NCBI RefSeq assembly: GCF_009936035.1
Contig: NZ_QWEO01000001.1
Location: 248,001 to 312,000, forward strand
Source: Neglectibacter sp. X58
GTDB taxonomy: Bacteria > Bacillota > Clostridia > Oscillospirales > Acutalibacteraceae
Length of the DNA stretch: 64,000 nt
Direction of reading: 5' to 3'
Shown: positions 16,502 through 24,779 of the stretch, one piece after another
Position numbering within the stretch: the first letter of the stretch is position 1
Layout of the letters: the number at the start of each line of letters is the position of its first letter
Notes under the pieces: model-generated
Database searches by the model: none
The model's input: the letters and a program-made list of their open reading frames with translations, nothing else
Told to the model about the DNA's origin: nothing
Position numbers and translations under genes: made by a program

Positions 16502-16536
16502 CTGCGGAAATCTAAAAAAATAAGGGAGTGCTGACA

Positions 16537-17478
16537 ATGTCCATGGACAGGCTGCTGGAAAAAATGGTTGAGAAACAAAATCCCACAGTGGCGGGCCTAG
16601 ACCCCAAGCTTAGCTACATACCAGAGTATATCCGGGAGGAAAGCTACGGAAAGTTTGGCAAGACGCTGGAAGGCGCGGCAGACGCCTTGCTGGCCTTCAA
16701 CAAGGGGCTGATTGACGGGCTGTGTGATATTGTCCCCGCTGTGAAGCCCCAGGCGGCTTACTATGAGATGTACGGCTGGCAGGGGATGCGGACGCTGGCT
16801 GAAACCATTGCTTACGCCAAAAGCAAGGGCATGTTTGTGATTACGGACGGCAAGCGCAATGATATCGGTGCCACCATGCAGGCCTATGCCTGCGCCCATT
16901 TGGGAGAGACAGAGGTGGAGGGCGAGACAATTGAGGCCTTTGGGGCAGATGCCCTGACGGTGAACGGCTATCTGGGAACGGACGGCATTGATCCCCTGCT
17001 GGCTGTGTGCGGGGAAAAGGACAAGGGCATTTTTGTGCTGGTGAAAACCTCCAACCCTTCTTCCGGGGAATTCCAGGATCAGATGCTCCATGCCATGTAT
17101 GAGCCGCTGTACCGGGCTATGGGCAACATGTGCCAGCATTGGGGGCAGAAGCTTCCGGGGAAATATGGCTACAGCGGCGTGGGGGCTGTAGTGGGGGCCA
17201 CCTACCCTAAGCAGCTTAAAGAACTGCGCAAAGCCTTGCCAGACACCATTTTCCTGGTGCCCGGCTATGGCGCACAGGGGGGCGCTGCCGCCGACGTGGC
17301 CCAGGGCTTTGACAAGAACGGCCTGGGGGCTATTGTCAATTCCTCCCGGGGCATTATGTGCGCCTGGCAAAAGGAAAACTGCGACCCCAAAGACTTTGCC
17401 GGTGCTGCCCGCAGGGAAGCTTTGCGGATGCGGGATGAGATTATGGGCTGTGTGGGGCAGATGAAGCTGCCTCTGTAA
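16537..17478 (+). CDS. pyrF: Orotidine 5'-phosphate decarboxylase (long type)
   Basis: Converts OMP to UMP. The 313-residue product belongs to the longer subfamily (about 300 residues rather than ~235): TVAGLDPKLSYIPEY near the N-terminus, VKPQAAYYEMYG, and the catalytic signature TDGKRNDIGATMQAY (~104-118) with the Asp/Lys network. AGGGAG lies 8 nt before the ATG at 16537; an in-frame GTG 9 nt earlier is less likely. pyrK follows after 10 bp. Confidence 0.94.
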   Translation: MSMDRLLEKMVEKQNPTVAGLDPKLSYIPEYIREESYGKFGKTLEGAADALLAFNKGLIDGLCDIVPAVKPQAAYYEMYGWQGMRTLAETIAYAKSKGMFVITDGKRNDIGATMQAYACAHLGETEVEGETIEAFGADALTVNGYLGTDGIDPLLAVCGEKDKGIFVLVKTSNPSSGEFQDQMLHAMYEPLYRAMGNMCQHWGQKLPGKYGYSGVGAVVGATYPKQLKELRKALPDTIFLVPGYGAQGGAAADVAQGFDKNGLGAIVNSSRGIMCAWQKENCDPKDFAGAARREALRMRDEIMGCVGQMKLPL

Positions 17479-17488
17479 AGGAGGGCAT

Positions 17489-18250
17489 ATGAAAAAGTTT
17501 GATTCTGTGATGTGCAGGCTGGAGGAAGCCTGGAAGCTTACGGAAGATGTATTCGATTACGTCTTTTCCTGCCCGGGACTTGCGGAGAAAGCCTGCCCGG
17601 GGCAGTTTGCCCAAATCCGCCTGCCGGGGCATACACTGCGCCGCCCTATCTCCATCTGCGGCATAGACAGGGAAAGGGGCCTTCTGCGCTTTGTTTTCCA
17701 GATTCGGGGCCAGGGAACGGCGGAGCTGGCGGAATGTGAGCCAGGAGATGAACTGGAAATTTTGGCTCCCCTGGGGAAAGGGTTTCCCCTTGACAGCAGC
17801 AAGCGCACCCTGCTGATAGGCGGGGGCATTGGCGTGCCGCCCCTTTTGGGCTGCGCGGCCGGGTTAGGGGAGAAGGCGATTGCCTGCCTGGGATTTCGCA
17901 ATAAAGCTGCGGTTATTCTGGAGGAGGATTTCCGGGCGGCTGGGGCAAAGGTTTCTGTGGCCACAGACGATGGCAGCTATGGGCATCATGGCCTTGTGAC
18001 AGAGCTTGCAGAGCAGGAGGACTTTGACGCGGTGTTTGCCTGCGGACCTGCCCCCATGCTCCGGGCGGCAAAGGCCCTGGCAGAGAGCCGGGGCGTGCCC
18101 TGCTATCTCTCCTTGGAAGAGCGGATGGCCTGTGGCATTGGGGCCTGCCTGGGCTGCGCCACGCCTTTGCTCCGGGAGGACGGAAGCCAGTATTTCGGGC
18201 ATGTGTGCAAGGACGGCCCGGTGTTTAGCAGTTGCATGGTGCAACTGTGA
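17489..18250 (+). CDS. pyrK: Dihydroorotate dehydrogenase electron-transfer subunit
   Basis: A 253-residue FAD and [2Fe-2S] protein that links PyrD to NAD+. FAD-binding residues are visible in HTLRRPISICG (~45-55), an NAD-binding segment in LLIGGGIGVPPLLG (~109-122), and cluster ligands in CGIGACLGCATP plus the later HVCKDGPVFSSC. AAGGAGGG lies 5 nt before the ATG. Its presence means the PyrD domain at 18750 is the class 1B, NAD-dependent type. Confidence 0.94.
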   Translation: MKKFDSVMCRLEEAWKLTEDVFDYVFSCPGLAEKACPGQFAQIRLPGHTLRRPISICGIDRERGLLRFVFQIRGQGTAELAECEPGDELEILAPLGKGFPLDSSKRTLLIGGGIGVPPLLGCAAGLGEKAIACLGFRNKAAVILEEDFRAAGAKVSVATDDGSYGHHGLVTELAEQEDFDAVFACGPAPMLRAAKALAESRGVPCYLSLEERMACGIGACLGCATPLLREDGSQYFGHVCKDGPVFSSCMVQL

Positions 18251-18266
18251 GTCGGAGGGCGGCGCT

Positions 18267-18716
18267 GTGAGCTACAACTTTCAGGTGCGCGTGACTGGGG
18301 TGCTGCTGGAGGAGGGCAGCCTGCTTCTGGTGAAGCAGAGGCTTAGCGATAACCGGGGCTGGTCCCTGCCCGGAGGGCGGCTGGAGCAGGGGGAAACCCT
18401 GGGGCAGGGAGTATGCCGGGAGATAGAGGAAGAAACCGGTTTACAGGTTCAGGTGCAAAAGCTTTTGTATGTATGCGACGCGGAACAGTCCCAGCACACC
18501 CTGCTGCATGTTACCTTCCTGCTGGAGCGGACAGGGGGCGCGCTCCGGCTGCCGGACAATTCCAAGGACGAAAACCCCATATCCGACGTGCGCTTTGTGC
18601 CTGTGGAGGATCTTGAAGCCTATGGCTTTTCCGAAAGGTTTGCAAAGCTTGCCCGGGAAGGGTTCCCCGGCAGGGGCTATGCGGGGGACAAGCAGGCTAT
18701 CGGGCTGGGGCTTTGA
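18267..18716 (+). CDS. Nudix hydrolase
   Basis: A 149-residue Nudix protein with the motif GGRLEQGETLGQGVCREIEE plus ETGLQ (~37-60), matching GX5EX7REUXEEXGU. Family members hydrolyse nucleoside diphosphates linked to another group; the substrate is unknown. The GTG start at 18267 is preferred because GGAGGG lies 7 nt upstream and the protein then begins directly with the Nudix fold. It sits between pyrK and pyrD, possibly clearing damaged or surplus nucleotides, an inference from position only. Confidence 0.85.
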   Translation: MSYNFQVRVTGVLLEEGSLLLVKQRLSDNRGWSLPGGRLEQGETLGQGVCREIEEETGLQVQVQKLLYVCDAEQSQHTLLHVTFLLERTGGALRLPDNSKDENPISDVRFVPVEDLEAYGFSERFAKLAREGFPGRGYAGDKQAIGLGL

Positions 18717-18749
18717 GCAGAATATAACTTTAAGTAAGGGGGAACGCAT

Positions 18750-20258
18750 ATGGTTTTGCTGTGTTCAAACGGCCTGACAAGCTATGAATTGCTGCAGGAG
18801 GCACAAAAGCATATAAAAGGCGCTAAAAAGGCGGCTTTGGTGGTGACGGCTGACCCGGAATATAAGGAAAAAAACTACCATGTGGAGCGCTGCTGTAAAG
18901 AACTGGCTTATTTGGGGCTGGAAACCGATCTGTTTGATTTCGATGCCCAGCCAGCGGAAAAGCTTCTGGAGTATGGCGTGGTGGAGCTGATGGGCGGCAA
19001 TCCGTATTACCTGCTGCGTTCCATCCGGGAACATAACGGAGCGGACGTGCTGCGCCAGATTGCTGAAAAAGGGCTGCTGATAGGCTGGAGCGCCGGGGCG
19101 CTGGTGCTGGAAAGAACCATTGCCCTGACAGAGCGCTACCTGCCCCAGCTTAACTTTATGGGACTGGAGGATCTCACAGGCCTGGGGCTGACGGATGTGC
19201 AGATTTTGCCCCACTACAGCAAGCAGCAGCGGCAGGATGGGAATACGGAGGAGAAGTGCCGCCAGTATGAAAAGGAGAACCAGTGTACGGTGCTTCGCCT
19301 GGATGATGGCGAAGGGGTTGTGCTGGAAAAGGAACCGCGAAAGATTGCGCTTAAAATGAAGGTGCATGTGGCAGGGGTGGAGTTTACCAATCCCCTTATT
19401 GCCGCGTCAGGTACATTTGGCTTTGGCAGGGAGTATGGCGAGCTGTACCCTTTGTCCCTGCTGGGGGGCATTTCCTGCAAGGGCATCACCATCAAGGAGC
19501 GCCCTGGCAACCCGCCGCCCCGGGTGACGGAGACGCCGGGAGGAATGCTGAACGCTGTAGGGCTGCAAAATCCTGGAGTGGATCACTTCATAAAGGAGGA
19601 TCTTCCCTGGCTTAGAAGGCAGGGCACCCGCATTATCGCCAACGTGGCGGGGAATACTCCAGAGGACTACTGCGAGACTGTGGAGAAGCTGAACGACACC
19701 TGTGTGGACATGGTGGAACTGAACATTTCCTGCCCCAATGTGAAGCAGGGCGGGGTGCAGTTTGGCACCACAGCGGAAGGGGTGTTTGGCATTACCCAGG
19801 AGGTGAGAAAGCACTGCAAAAAGCCTTTGATGGTGAAGCTTTCCCCCAATGTGACAGATATTTCCGAAATGGCCCTGGCTGCGGAAAGGGCAGGGGCTGA
19901 CGCTGTGTCTTTGATTAACACTCTGACGGGTATGCGCATTGACATCCGCACCCGCCGGCCCATTATCCGCAACAACACAGGAGGGCTTTCCGGCCCGGCT
20001 TTGCTGCCTGTTGCCCTGCGTATGGTGTGGCAGACAGCCCAGAAGGTGAAAATCCCCATTGTGGGCCTGGGAGGCATTTCCACCTGGCAGAACGCGGTGG
20101 AGATGCTTTTGGCCGGGGCCACAGCTTTGCAGATTGGTACAGTGCTATTTACAGACCCTTATGCGCCCCAGAAGATTCTGGAGGGCCTTGGGGGATTCAT
20201 GGAGGAGCAGGGCATTAAGAGCCTTTCCGAACTGACGGGAGGTGTGCGCCCATGGTGA
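18750..20258 (+). CDS. pyrD: Peptidase E-like domain fused to dihydroorotate dehydrogenase (class 1B)
   Basis: A 502-residue two-domain protein. Residues 1-200 resemble peptidase E / S51 (class I amidotransferase-like fold), with nucleophile motif IGWSAGAL (Ser114) and HYS (His155). Residues ~203-502 are a complete PyrD: LIAASGTFGFG, GGISCKGI, NAVGLQNPG, the catalytic Cys328 of NISCPNVKQGG, and the FMN-binding PIVGLGGIS and GATALQIGT. PyrD oxidises dihydroorotate to orotate with PyrK. The frame is continuous with no stop. A methionine at the domain joint (ATG at 19356) lacks a clear ribosome site, so a true fusion is favoured. It overlaps the next gene by 7 bp. Confidence 0.9.
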   Translation: MVLLCSNGLTSYELLQEAQKHIKGAKKAALVVTADPEYKEKNYHVERCCKELAYLGLETDLFDFDAQPAEKLLEYGVVELMGGNPYYLLRSIREHNGADVLRQIAEKGLLIGWSAGALVLERTIALTERYLPQLNFMGLEDLTGLGLTDVQILPHYSKQQRQDGNTEEKCRQYEKENQCTVLRLDDGEGVVLEKEPRKIALKMKVHVAGVEFTNPLIAASGTFGFGREYGELYPLSLLGGISCKGITIKERPGNPPPRVTETPGGMLNAVGLQNPGVDHFIKEDLPWLRRQGTRIIANVAGNTPEDYCETVEKLNDTCVDMVELNISCPNVKQGGVQFGTTAEGVFGITQEVRKHCKKPLMVKLSPNVTDISEMALAAERAGADAVSLINTLTGMRIDIRTRRPIIRNNTGGLSGPALLPVALRMVWQTAQKVKIPIVGLGGISTWQNAVEMLLAGATALQIGTVLFTDPYAPQKILEGLGGFMEEQGIKSLSELTGGVRPW

Positions 20259-20917
20259 CGCGGCTTTACATTGTGCGGCACTGCCAGTCTACGGGGAATG
20301 TGGAGGGGCGGTTCCAGGGGCGGTTTGACGCGCCTGGAAGCCCTCAGGGGGAGCAGCAGTTAGAATTGCTGGCGCTGCGCTTTCGGAATATTCATTTAGA
20401 CGCGGTGTACTCCAGCCCCTTAACCAGGGCCATGAAAACCGCTGAGGCCTGCTGCCGTTTCCACCCTCTGCCTATTCAGGTGGAAGAAGGGCTTTCGGAG
20501 ATTGATGTGGGGGAGATGGAGAACTTGTTCCTATGGGAAATTGCCGAAAAGTTTCCTGCCGCAGCCAAGGCCTGGGATGAAGCGCCGGATCGATGCCAGT
20601 TTCCCGGAGGGGAATCTATGGAGCAGGTGTACGGGCGGGTGAACGCTGCTATTGACCGCATTATACAGGAGAACCGGGGGAAAACTGTACTGGCTGCTAC
20701 CCATGGCGGGGTGATCCGGAACCTGTATGCCCGGGTGGCATCTGGGTTTCTTGCGGGCATACGGGAAAGCGCGGTGTTCGGCAACACAGGGGTGAGCATA
20801 CTGGAGGAGGAAAACGGCGTGCTTTCCTGGAAAAAACTGAATGATATGTCCCATCTTACAGAGGAACTGCGCCGCCCGCCGGTGGAATTCCGTTTTGGAG
20901 GCAGTGGGCCAGTATGA
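20252..20917 (+). CDS. Histidine phosphatase family protein (phosphoglycerate-mutase-like)
   Basis: A 221-residue branch-1 histidine phosphatase. It has the phosphohistidine motif IVRHCQSTGN (RHC in place of RHG), the arginine segment YSSPLTRAMKTA, the acid residue in EGLSEIDVGEMENL, and the second histidine in AATHGGVIRN. The substrate is unknown; relatives dephosphorylate sugars, cobalamin intermediates or nucleotides. It overlaps pyrD by 7 bp and yqgF by 4 bp, so all three are translationally coupled. Confidence 0.88.
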   Translation: MVTRLYIVRHCQSTGNVEGRFQGRFDAPGSPQGEQQLELLALRFRNIHLDAVYSSPLTRAMKTAEACCRFHPLPIQVEEGLSEIDVGEMENLFLWEIAEKFPAAAKAWDEAPDRCQFPGGESMEQVYGRVNAAIDRIIQENRGKTVLAATHGGVIRNLYARVASGFLAGIRESAVFGNTGVSILEEENGVLSWKKLNDMSHLTEELRRPPVEFRFGGSGPV

Positions 20918-21339
20918 TTATTGTAGCGGTTGATTTGGGCCAGGCCCGGACGGGCTTGGCGGTGTGCGACCGGGGAGAGGTGCTGGCTTCTCCCCTTGCT
21001 GTGATACAGGAGCGGGACAGGGCGCGTCTGGTGGAGCGGATTGCTGCCGCGGCCCGGGAAAGAGGGGCAGAGCGGCTGGTGGTGGGCCTGCCCCGGAACA
21101 TGGACGGAAGCGAAGGGGAGAGCGCTCAAAAAGCCCGGGAAACGGGGGCCATGCTGGCAGAAGCTTCCGGGCTGCCTGTGGACTTTTGCGATGAGCGGGG
21201 CACCACCATAACGGCCCACAATTACCTGAACGCCACCAATACCCGGGGGAAAAAGCGCAAGGCTGTTGTGGACGCGGTGGCTGCCACAGTGATTTTGGAG
21301 GATTATTTGCAGTCCAGACGGAACAGCCATCCTAAATAA
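20914..21339 (+). CDS. yqgF: YqgF/RuvX-family RNase H-like nuclease
   Basis: A 141-residue YqgF protein with the RNase H-like fold: the first catalytic aspartate in IVAVDLGQARTG (~2-13), VVGLPRNMDGSEG in the middle, CDERGTTITAHNYL (~87-100) and the last acidic residue in KAVVDAVAATVILEDYL. Relatives function in 16S rRNA 5' processing and are also called Holliday junction resolvase-like. It is the last gene of the pyr transcript; no terminator was recognised after it and a new promoter begins at 21342. Confidence 0.9.
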   Translation: MIIVAVDLGQARTGLAVCDRGEVLASPLAVIQERDRARLVERIAAAARERGAERLVVGLPRNMDGSEGESAQKARETGAMLAEASGLPVDFCDERGTTITAHNYLNATNTRGKKRKAVVDAVAATVILEDYLQSRRNSHPK

Positions 21340-21341
21340 GG

Positions 21342-21370
21342 TTTACAGGCAGGGAAATTTGTAGTATAAT
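21342..21370 (+). promoter_or_regulatory. Promoter of degV
   Basis: TTTACA (21342-21347), 17-bp spacer, TATAAT (21365-21370); the leader to the ATG at 21472 is about 95 nt. Confidence 0.75.
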
Positions 21371-21471
21371 ATGCCAAACAGGAAATACCTGCCTGCATTT
21401 TTTCTGTAAAGAAGGGCATACTGGCAGAAGGCTTTCGGGCAGAAATTCCTATACAGGAGGGGGCTGCTTTC

Positions 21472-22341
21472 ATGGCAGGCTATCGGATTATTACTGATTC
21501 TACCACAGACATTACCCCGGAGATGATAGAAGATCTGGGGGTGACTGTGATTCCCATGTGTTTTATGCTGGAAAACCAGACCCACCGGAATATCCCTGGC
21601 GGAGGGATGCCTATACCGGACTTTTATAACAAGTTGCGGGCAGGCCAGATGTCTACCACCGCGCAGATAAACGCAGAGGAATTTATAGAGGTGTTTTCCC
21701 CTGTGCTGGCTGAGGGGGAGGATATGCTGTACATCGCCTTTTCTTCCGGCCTTAGCGGCACCTGCCAAAGCGCTCTCATTGCCAAGCAGCAGTTGGAAGA
21801 GCAGTTTCCCGGGCGCAGGGTGGAAGTGTTCGACTCTCTTGCCGCCTCCATGGGGGAGGGGCTGCTGGTGTATCTGGCGGCCCAGCAGCAAAAGGCCGGG
21901 CTTACGCTGGATCAACTGCTGGCGTGGCTGAAGGAAAATGTGCTGCACCTTTGCCACTGGTTTACGGTGGATGATCTGAACCACCTGAAGAGGGGCGGGC
22001 GGGTGTCTGCCGCCACGGCTCTGGTGGGCACTATGCTGGGGATTAAGCCTGTGCTTCATGTGGACGATGAAGGCCATCTGATCCCGGTTTCCAAGGTGCG
22101 GGGCAGAAAGCAGTCTTTAGACGAACTGGTGCGCAAGATGGCAGAAACTGCCCTGGATCCTGCCGGACAGACTGTGTTTATCAGCCATGGGGACTGCCTG
22201 GCAGACGCCCAGTATGTGGAAAAGAGGGTTCGGGAGACGCTGGGCGTGAAAAAATTCTATATAAACTTTATTGGCCCTGTGATTGGCGCCCATTCCGGCC
22301 CGGGCACAGTAGCCCTGTTCTTCTTGGGACAGCATAGGTAG
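21472..22341 (+). CDS. DegV-family fatty-acid-binding protein
   Basis: A 289-residue DegV protein. Visible features are the N-terminal IITDSTTDITPE, the TTAQINAEEF substrate segment, YIAFSSGLSGTCQSA, the ASMGEGLLV strand, LNHLKRGGRVS, and C-terminal NFIGPVIGAHSGPGTVALFF. DegV (FakB-like) proteins bind long-chain fatty acids and, with a FakA kinase, feed them as acyl phosphates into phospholipid synthesis. No fakA lies nearby. It is monocistronic between a promoter and a terminator. Confidence 0.9.
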   Translation: MAGYRIITDSTTDITPEMIEDLGVTVIPMCFMLENQTHRNIPGGGMPIPDFYNKLRAGQMSTTAQINAEEFIEVFSPVLAEGEDMLYIAFSSGLSGTCQSALIAKQQLEEQFPGRRVEVFDSLAASMGEGLLVYLAAQQQKAGLTLDQLLAWLKENVLHLCHWFTVDDLNHLKRGGRVSAATALVGTMLGIKPVLHVDDEGHLIPVSKVRGRKQSLDELVRKMAETALDPAGQTVFISHGDCLADAQYVEKRVRETLGVKKFYINFIGPVIGAHSGPGTVALFFLGQHR

Positions 22342-22367
22342 CTGCGCCCAGCAAACTTGCAAGCAAG

Positions 22368-22402
22368 CAGCGGCGTGGGGGTGCCCTTGCGCCGCTGTTT
22401 TT
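22368..22402 (+). terminator. Terminator of degV
   Basis: CAGCGGCG (22368-22375) pairs with CGCCGCTG (22390-22397), followed by TTTTTC. Confidence 0.85.
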
Positions 22403-22520
22403 CTGGGTGGAGTGTGTTAATTAGGTAAAATAAAGATTTTGTATAATTTACGCGGCTTTATCAGGAAATGAATTTACAGGAAAGGGCGAAAGGCTGAGCT
22501 TTCGCGCAACGGGGGAACAT

Positions 22521-23651
22521 ATGTATAAGCTTCTAAAAACCGAGGGCGCTGCCCGCCGGGGTGAATTTGAAACTGTCCATGGCACAGTGCAGACGCCTGC
22601 CTTTATGAATGTCGCCACTGCCGGGGCCATTAAAGGGGCTGTGTCTGCCTATGATTTGCGGGAACTGAAATGCCAGGTTCAGCTTTGCAACACCTATCAT
22701 CTGCACCTGCGGCCAGGAGATGGGACAGTGAAAAAACTGGGAGGAGTTCGGAAGTTTACGGGCTGGGACGGCCCGGTGCTTACGGACAGCGGCGGCTTCC
22801 AGGTGTTTTCCCTGGCAAAGCTGCGCCGTATCCGGGAGGAGGGCGTAACCTTTGCCTCCCACGTTGACGGCAGGCGCATCTTTATGGGGCCGGAGGAGAG
22901 CATCCGCATCCAGTCCAATTTAGGCTCTACTATAGCCATGGCTTTTGACGAGTGTGTGGAAAACCCAGCGGAATATGCGTATGCGAAAAATTCCTGCGCC
23001 CGTACCGCCCGGTGGCTGGAGCGCTGCAAAGCGGAAATGAACCGCTTAAACGTCTTAGAGGATACGTTGAATCCAAACCAACTGTTGTTCGGCATTAACC
23101 AGGGCTGTACTTTTGCGGATTTGCGCATAGAGCATATGAAGCGTATTGCCGCTCTGGACTGCGACGGGTATGCCATTGGCGGGCTGGCGGTGGGAGAGCC
23201 TGCGGAGGAAATGTATCATATTATTGAATCCATAGAGCCGTTTATGCCAAAAGACAAAATCCGCTATCTGATGGGCGTGGGCACGCCTGCCAATATATTG
23301 GAAGCAGTGCGCCGGGGCGTTGATCTGTTTGACTGCGTAATGCCCAGCCGGAACGCCCGCCATGGCCACGCCTTTACCATGGAGGGCTGCCGGAACCTGC
23401 TGAATGCCAAATATGAGCTGGACGAAGCGCCGCTGGAGGAGGGATGCTCCTGCCCGGCCTGCCAGAAATTCAGCAGGGCTTATATCCACCACCTTTTTAA
23501 GGCAGGGGAGATGCTGGCAATGCGGCTGACAGTGATGCACAACCTTTTCTTTTATAACAATCTGCTGGAAAAGATACGAAAATCTCTGGATGAAGGAGCG
23601 TTTGAAGGCTTTTACAAGGAGAATGTGGAGAAATTGAGCCGCAGAATATAA
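22521..23651 (+). CDS. tgt: tRNA-guanine transglycosylase
   Basis: Exchanges guanine-34 for a queuosine precursor in GUN-anticodon tRNAs. The 376-residue TIM barrel shows TDSGGFQVFSL (~91-101), the catalytic nucleophile Asp in FDCVMPSRNARHG (~274), and the zinc ligands CSCPAC followed by a histidine near YIHHLF. Its length is typical of the bacterial enzyme. No queuosine biosynthesis or YhhQ transport gene lies beside it, and no preQ1 riboswitch was seen; a TATAAT at 22442 without a good -35 is the only promoter hint. Confidence 0.95.
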   Translation: MYKLLKTEGAARRGEFETVHGTVQTPAFMNVATAGAIKGAVSAYDLRELKCQVQLCNTYHLHLRPGDGTVKKLGGVRKFTGWDGPVLTDSGGFQVFSLAKLRRIREEGVTFASHVDGRRIFMGPEESIRIQSNLGSTIAMAFDECVENPAEYAYAKNSCARTARWLERCKAEMNRLNVLEDTLNPNQLLFGINQGCTFADLRIEHMKRIAALDCDGYAIGGLAVGEPAEEMYHIIESIEPFMPKDKIRYLMGVGTPANILEAVRRGVDLFDCVMPSRNARHGHAFTMEGCRNLLNAKYELDEAPLEEGCSCPACQKFSRAYIHHLFKAGEMLAMRLTVMHNLFFYNNLLEKIRKSLDEGAFEGFYKENVEKLSRRI

Positions 23652-23678
23652 ACAAATCAAGAAAAATCCAGTTTTTGC

Positions 23679-23707
23679 TTGCATGTTGACAGCTTTCTTG
23701 TTATAAT
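23679..23707 (+). promoter_or_regulatory. Promoter of yajC
   Basis: TTGCAT (23679-23684), 17-bp spacer, TATAAT (23702-23707). A TTGACA at 23686 is closer to consensus but only 10 bp from the -10 box, too close to work with it. Confidence 0.7.
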
Positions 23708-23738
23708 CATAAAGATAAACTCGGAGGTGTAAAAACAA

Positions 23739-24068
23739 ATGAATCAATTAATTCCCCTGACCACCCAGCAAGGCGGCGGCATGAACATGATCGTTGTTCT
23801 ATTGATATATGCCGTATTTATTGTGGGCATGTATTTTATCTTCTTCAGGCCCCAGAACAAGAGGAAGAAAAAGGAAGCGGAAATGCGCAACAACGCCCAG
23901 GTGGGGGATGAGATTACCACCATTGGCGGCATATGCGGACGCATTGTGGCGATAAAGGACGAGACAGAGTCTATCGTCATTGAAACCGGCAGCGACAAAG
24001 CAAAGATGCGCATTAAGCGCTGGGCTATCGGCAGCGTGGACACTGTGCATGAGGAAGAGAAGGAATAA
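23739..24068 (+). CDS. yajC: Sec translocon accessory protein YajC
   Basis: A 109-residue protein: one N-terminal transmembrane helix (MIVVLLIYAVFIVGMYFIFF, ~16-35), a basic linker (NKRKKKEAEMR) and the cytoplasmic YajC fold with GDEITTIGGICGRIV. YajC associates with SecDF-SecYEG. CGGAGG lies 11 nt before the ATG. tgt-yajC order is common in bacteria; secD and secF are not in the window. Confidence 0.93.
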   Translation: MNQLIPLTTQQGGGMNMIVVLLIYAVFIVGMYFIFFRPQNKRKKKEAEMRNNAQVGDEITTIGGICGRIVAIKDETESIVIETGSDKAKMRIKRWAIGSVDTVHEEEKE

Positions 24069-24136
24069 AAAGCTGTACCGATAGGATTGGTGCAGCTTCT
24101 AAGAACCAAAAACAGAATGAATATGGCATAAAGAGG

Positions 24137-24184
24137 CCTCACAGCTCATAGTATTGTACAAACTTGAGCTGTGAGGTCTTTTTT
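24137..24184 (+). terminator. Terminator after yajC that contains the next gene's ribosome site
   Basis: CCTCACAGCTCA (24137-24148) pairs perfectly with TGAGCTGTGAGG (24165-24176), followed by TCTTTTTT. The next ATG follows immediately at 24185, and its only Shine-Dalgarno-like bases (GTGAGG) lie in the 3' arm. The hairpin can therefore both end the yajC transcript and mask translation of readthrough RNA. Confidence 0.8.
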
Positions 24185-24562
24185 ATGAAATTTATCCGAT
24201 CCATACTCCTTTCCGCCGGGGCAATAGGGGGGAGCTGTCTTGTGCTGCTGGCGATTATCGCGTTCATTATTGCAAGGGCTGGCGTGCTGCCCCAAGGTTC
24301 CCTGCCGCTGATAACCACTGCCGCAGCTTGTGCCGCTGCTTTTTTAGGCGGGCTGGCTGCGGCGCTGGCGGCGAAGGAGAAAGGGCTGTACCTGGGGCTG
24401 GCGTCCGGGGCCTTATTGGCTGTGTGTATCAGCGTGGCTTCTTATTTTATGGCTGGAGAGGTTTTTGCTATCAGCGGTGCAGGGAAGATAGCGGCGCTTT
24501 TAGCCAGCGGAGCCATTGGGGGGGTTCTGGGGGCCAACCGCAAAGCGAAAGTGAAATTTTAA
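24185..24562 (+). CDS. TIGR04086-type four-helix membrane protein
   Basis: A 125-residue protein with four hydrophobic helices (about 8-30, 39-62, 66-88 and 94-115), rich in Ala and Gly and ending in a basic tail (NRKAKVKF). Length, topology and its place directly behind yajC fit the TIGR04086 family (YrzE-like), whose function is unknown. The start is taken at the ATG just after the yajC terminator; no other ribosome site is available. Confidence 0.72.
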   Translation: MKFIRSILLSAGAIGGSCLVLLAIIAFIIARAGVLPQGSLPLITTAAACAAAFLGGLAAALAAKEKGLYLGLASGALLAVCISVASYFMAGEVFAISGAGKIAALLASGAIGGVLGANRKAKVKF

Positions 24563-24590
24563 ACGCAAAACAAGCATATTTTCAACCTTT

Positions 24591-24619
24591 ATACACACGG
24601 CCTAGCTGTGTGTATTTTT
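24591..24619 (+). terminator. Terminator of the TIGR04086-type gene
   Basis: ATACACACGGC pairs with GCTGTGTGTAT (one mismatch) across a CTA loop and runs into TTTTT. Confidence 0.8.
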
Positions 24620-24743
24620 ATGCATACCATATTTCTGCGTTTTTACATAATCACAAGGTGCATATATTCATAAGTTTACATAATCTAAAATACATAAAAT
24701 CTTGAGGTACTGCGAAAAAAGAAAAAATATTCATTGAAACCCC

Positions 24744-24772
24744 TTGCAAAATTCGTGCGGATGGGGTATAGT
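24744..24772 (+). promoter_or_regulatory. Promoter in the large gap before spoIIM
   Basis: TTGCAA (24744-24749), 17-bp spacer, TATAGT (24767-24772), with no gene for nearly 400 bp downstream. Confidence 0.65.
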
Positions 24773-24779
24773 ATAGGAC

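Noticed and set aside
16385-16536. A classical PyrR-binding site in the pyrF leader
   Set aside because: Only a TCCAGG fragment is present; the conserved CCAGAGAGG loop is missing.
23686-23707. TTGACA at 23686 as the -35 box of the yajC promoter
   Set aside because: It is only 10 bp from the TATAAT; TTGCAT at 23679 gives the correct 17-bp spacing.
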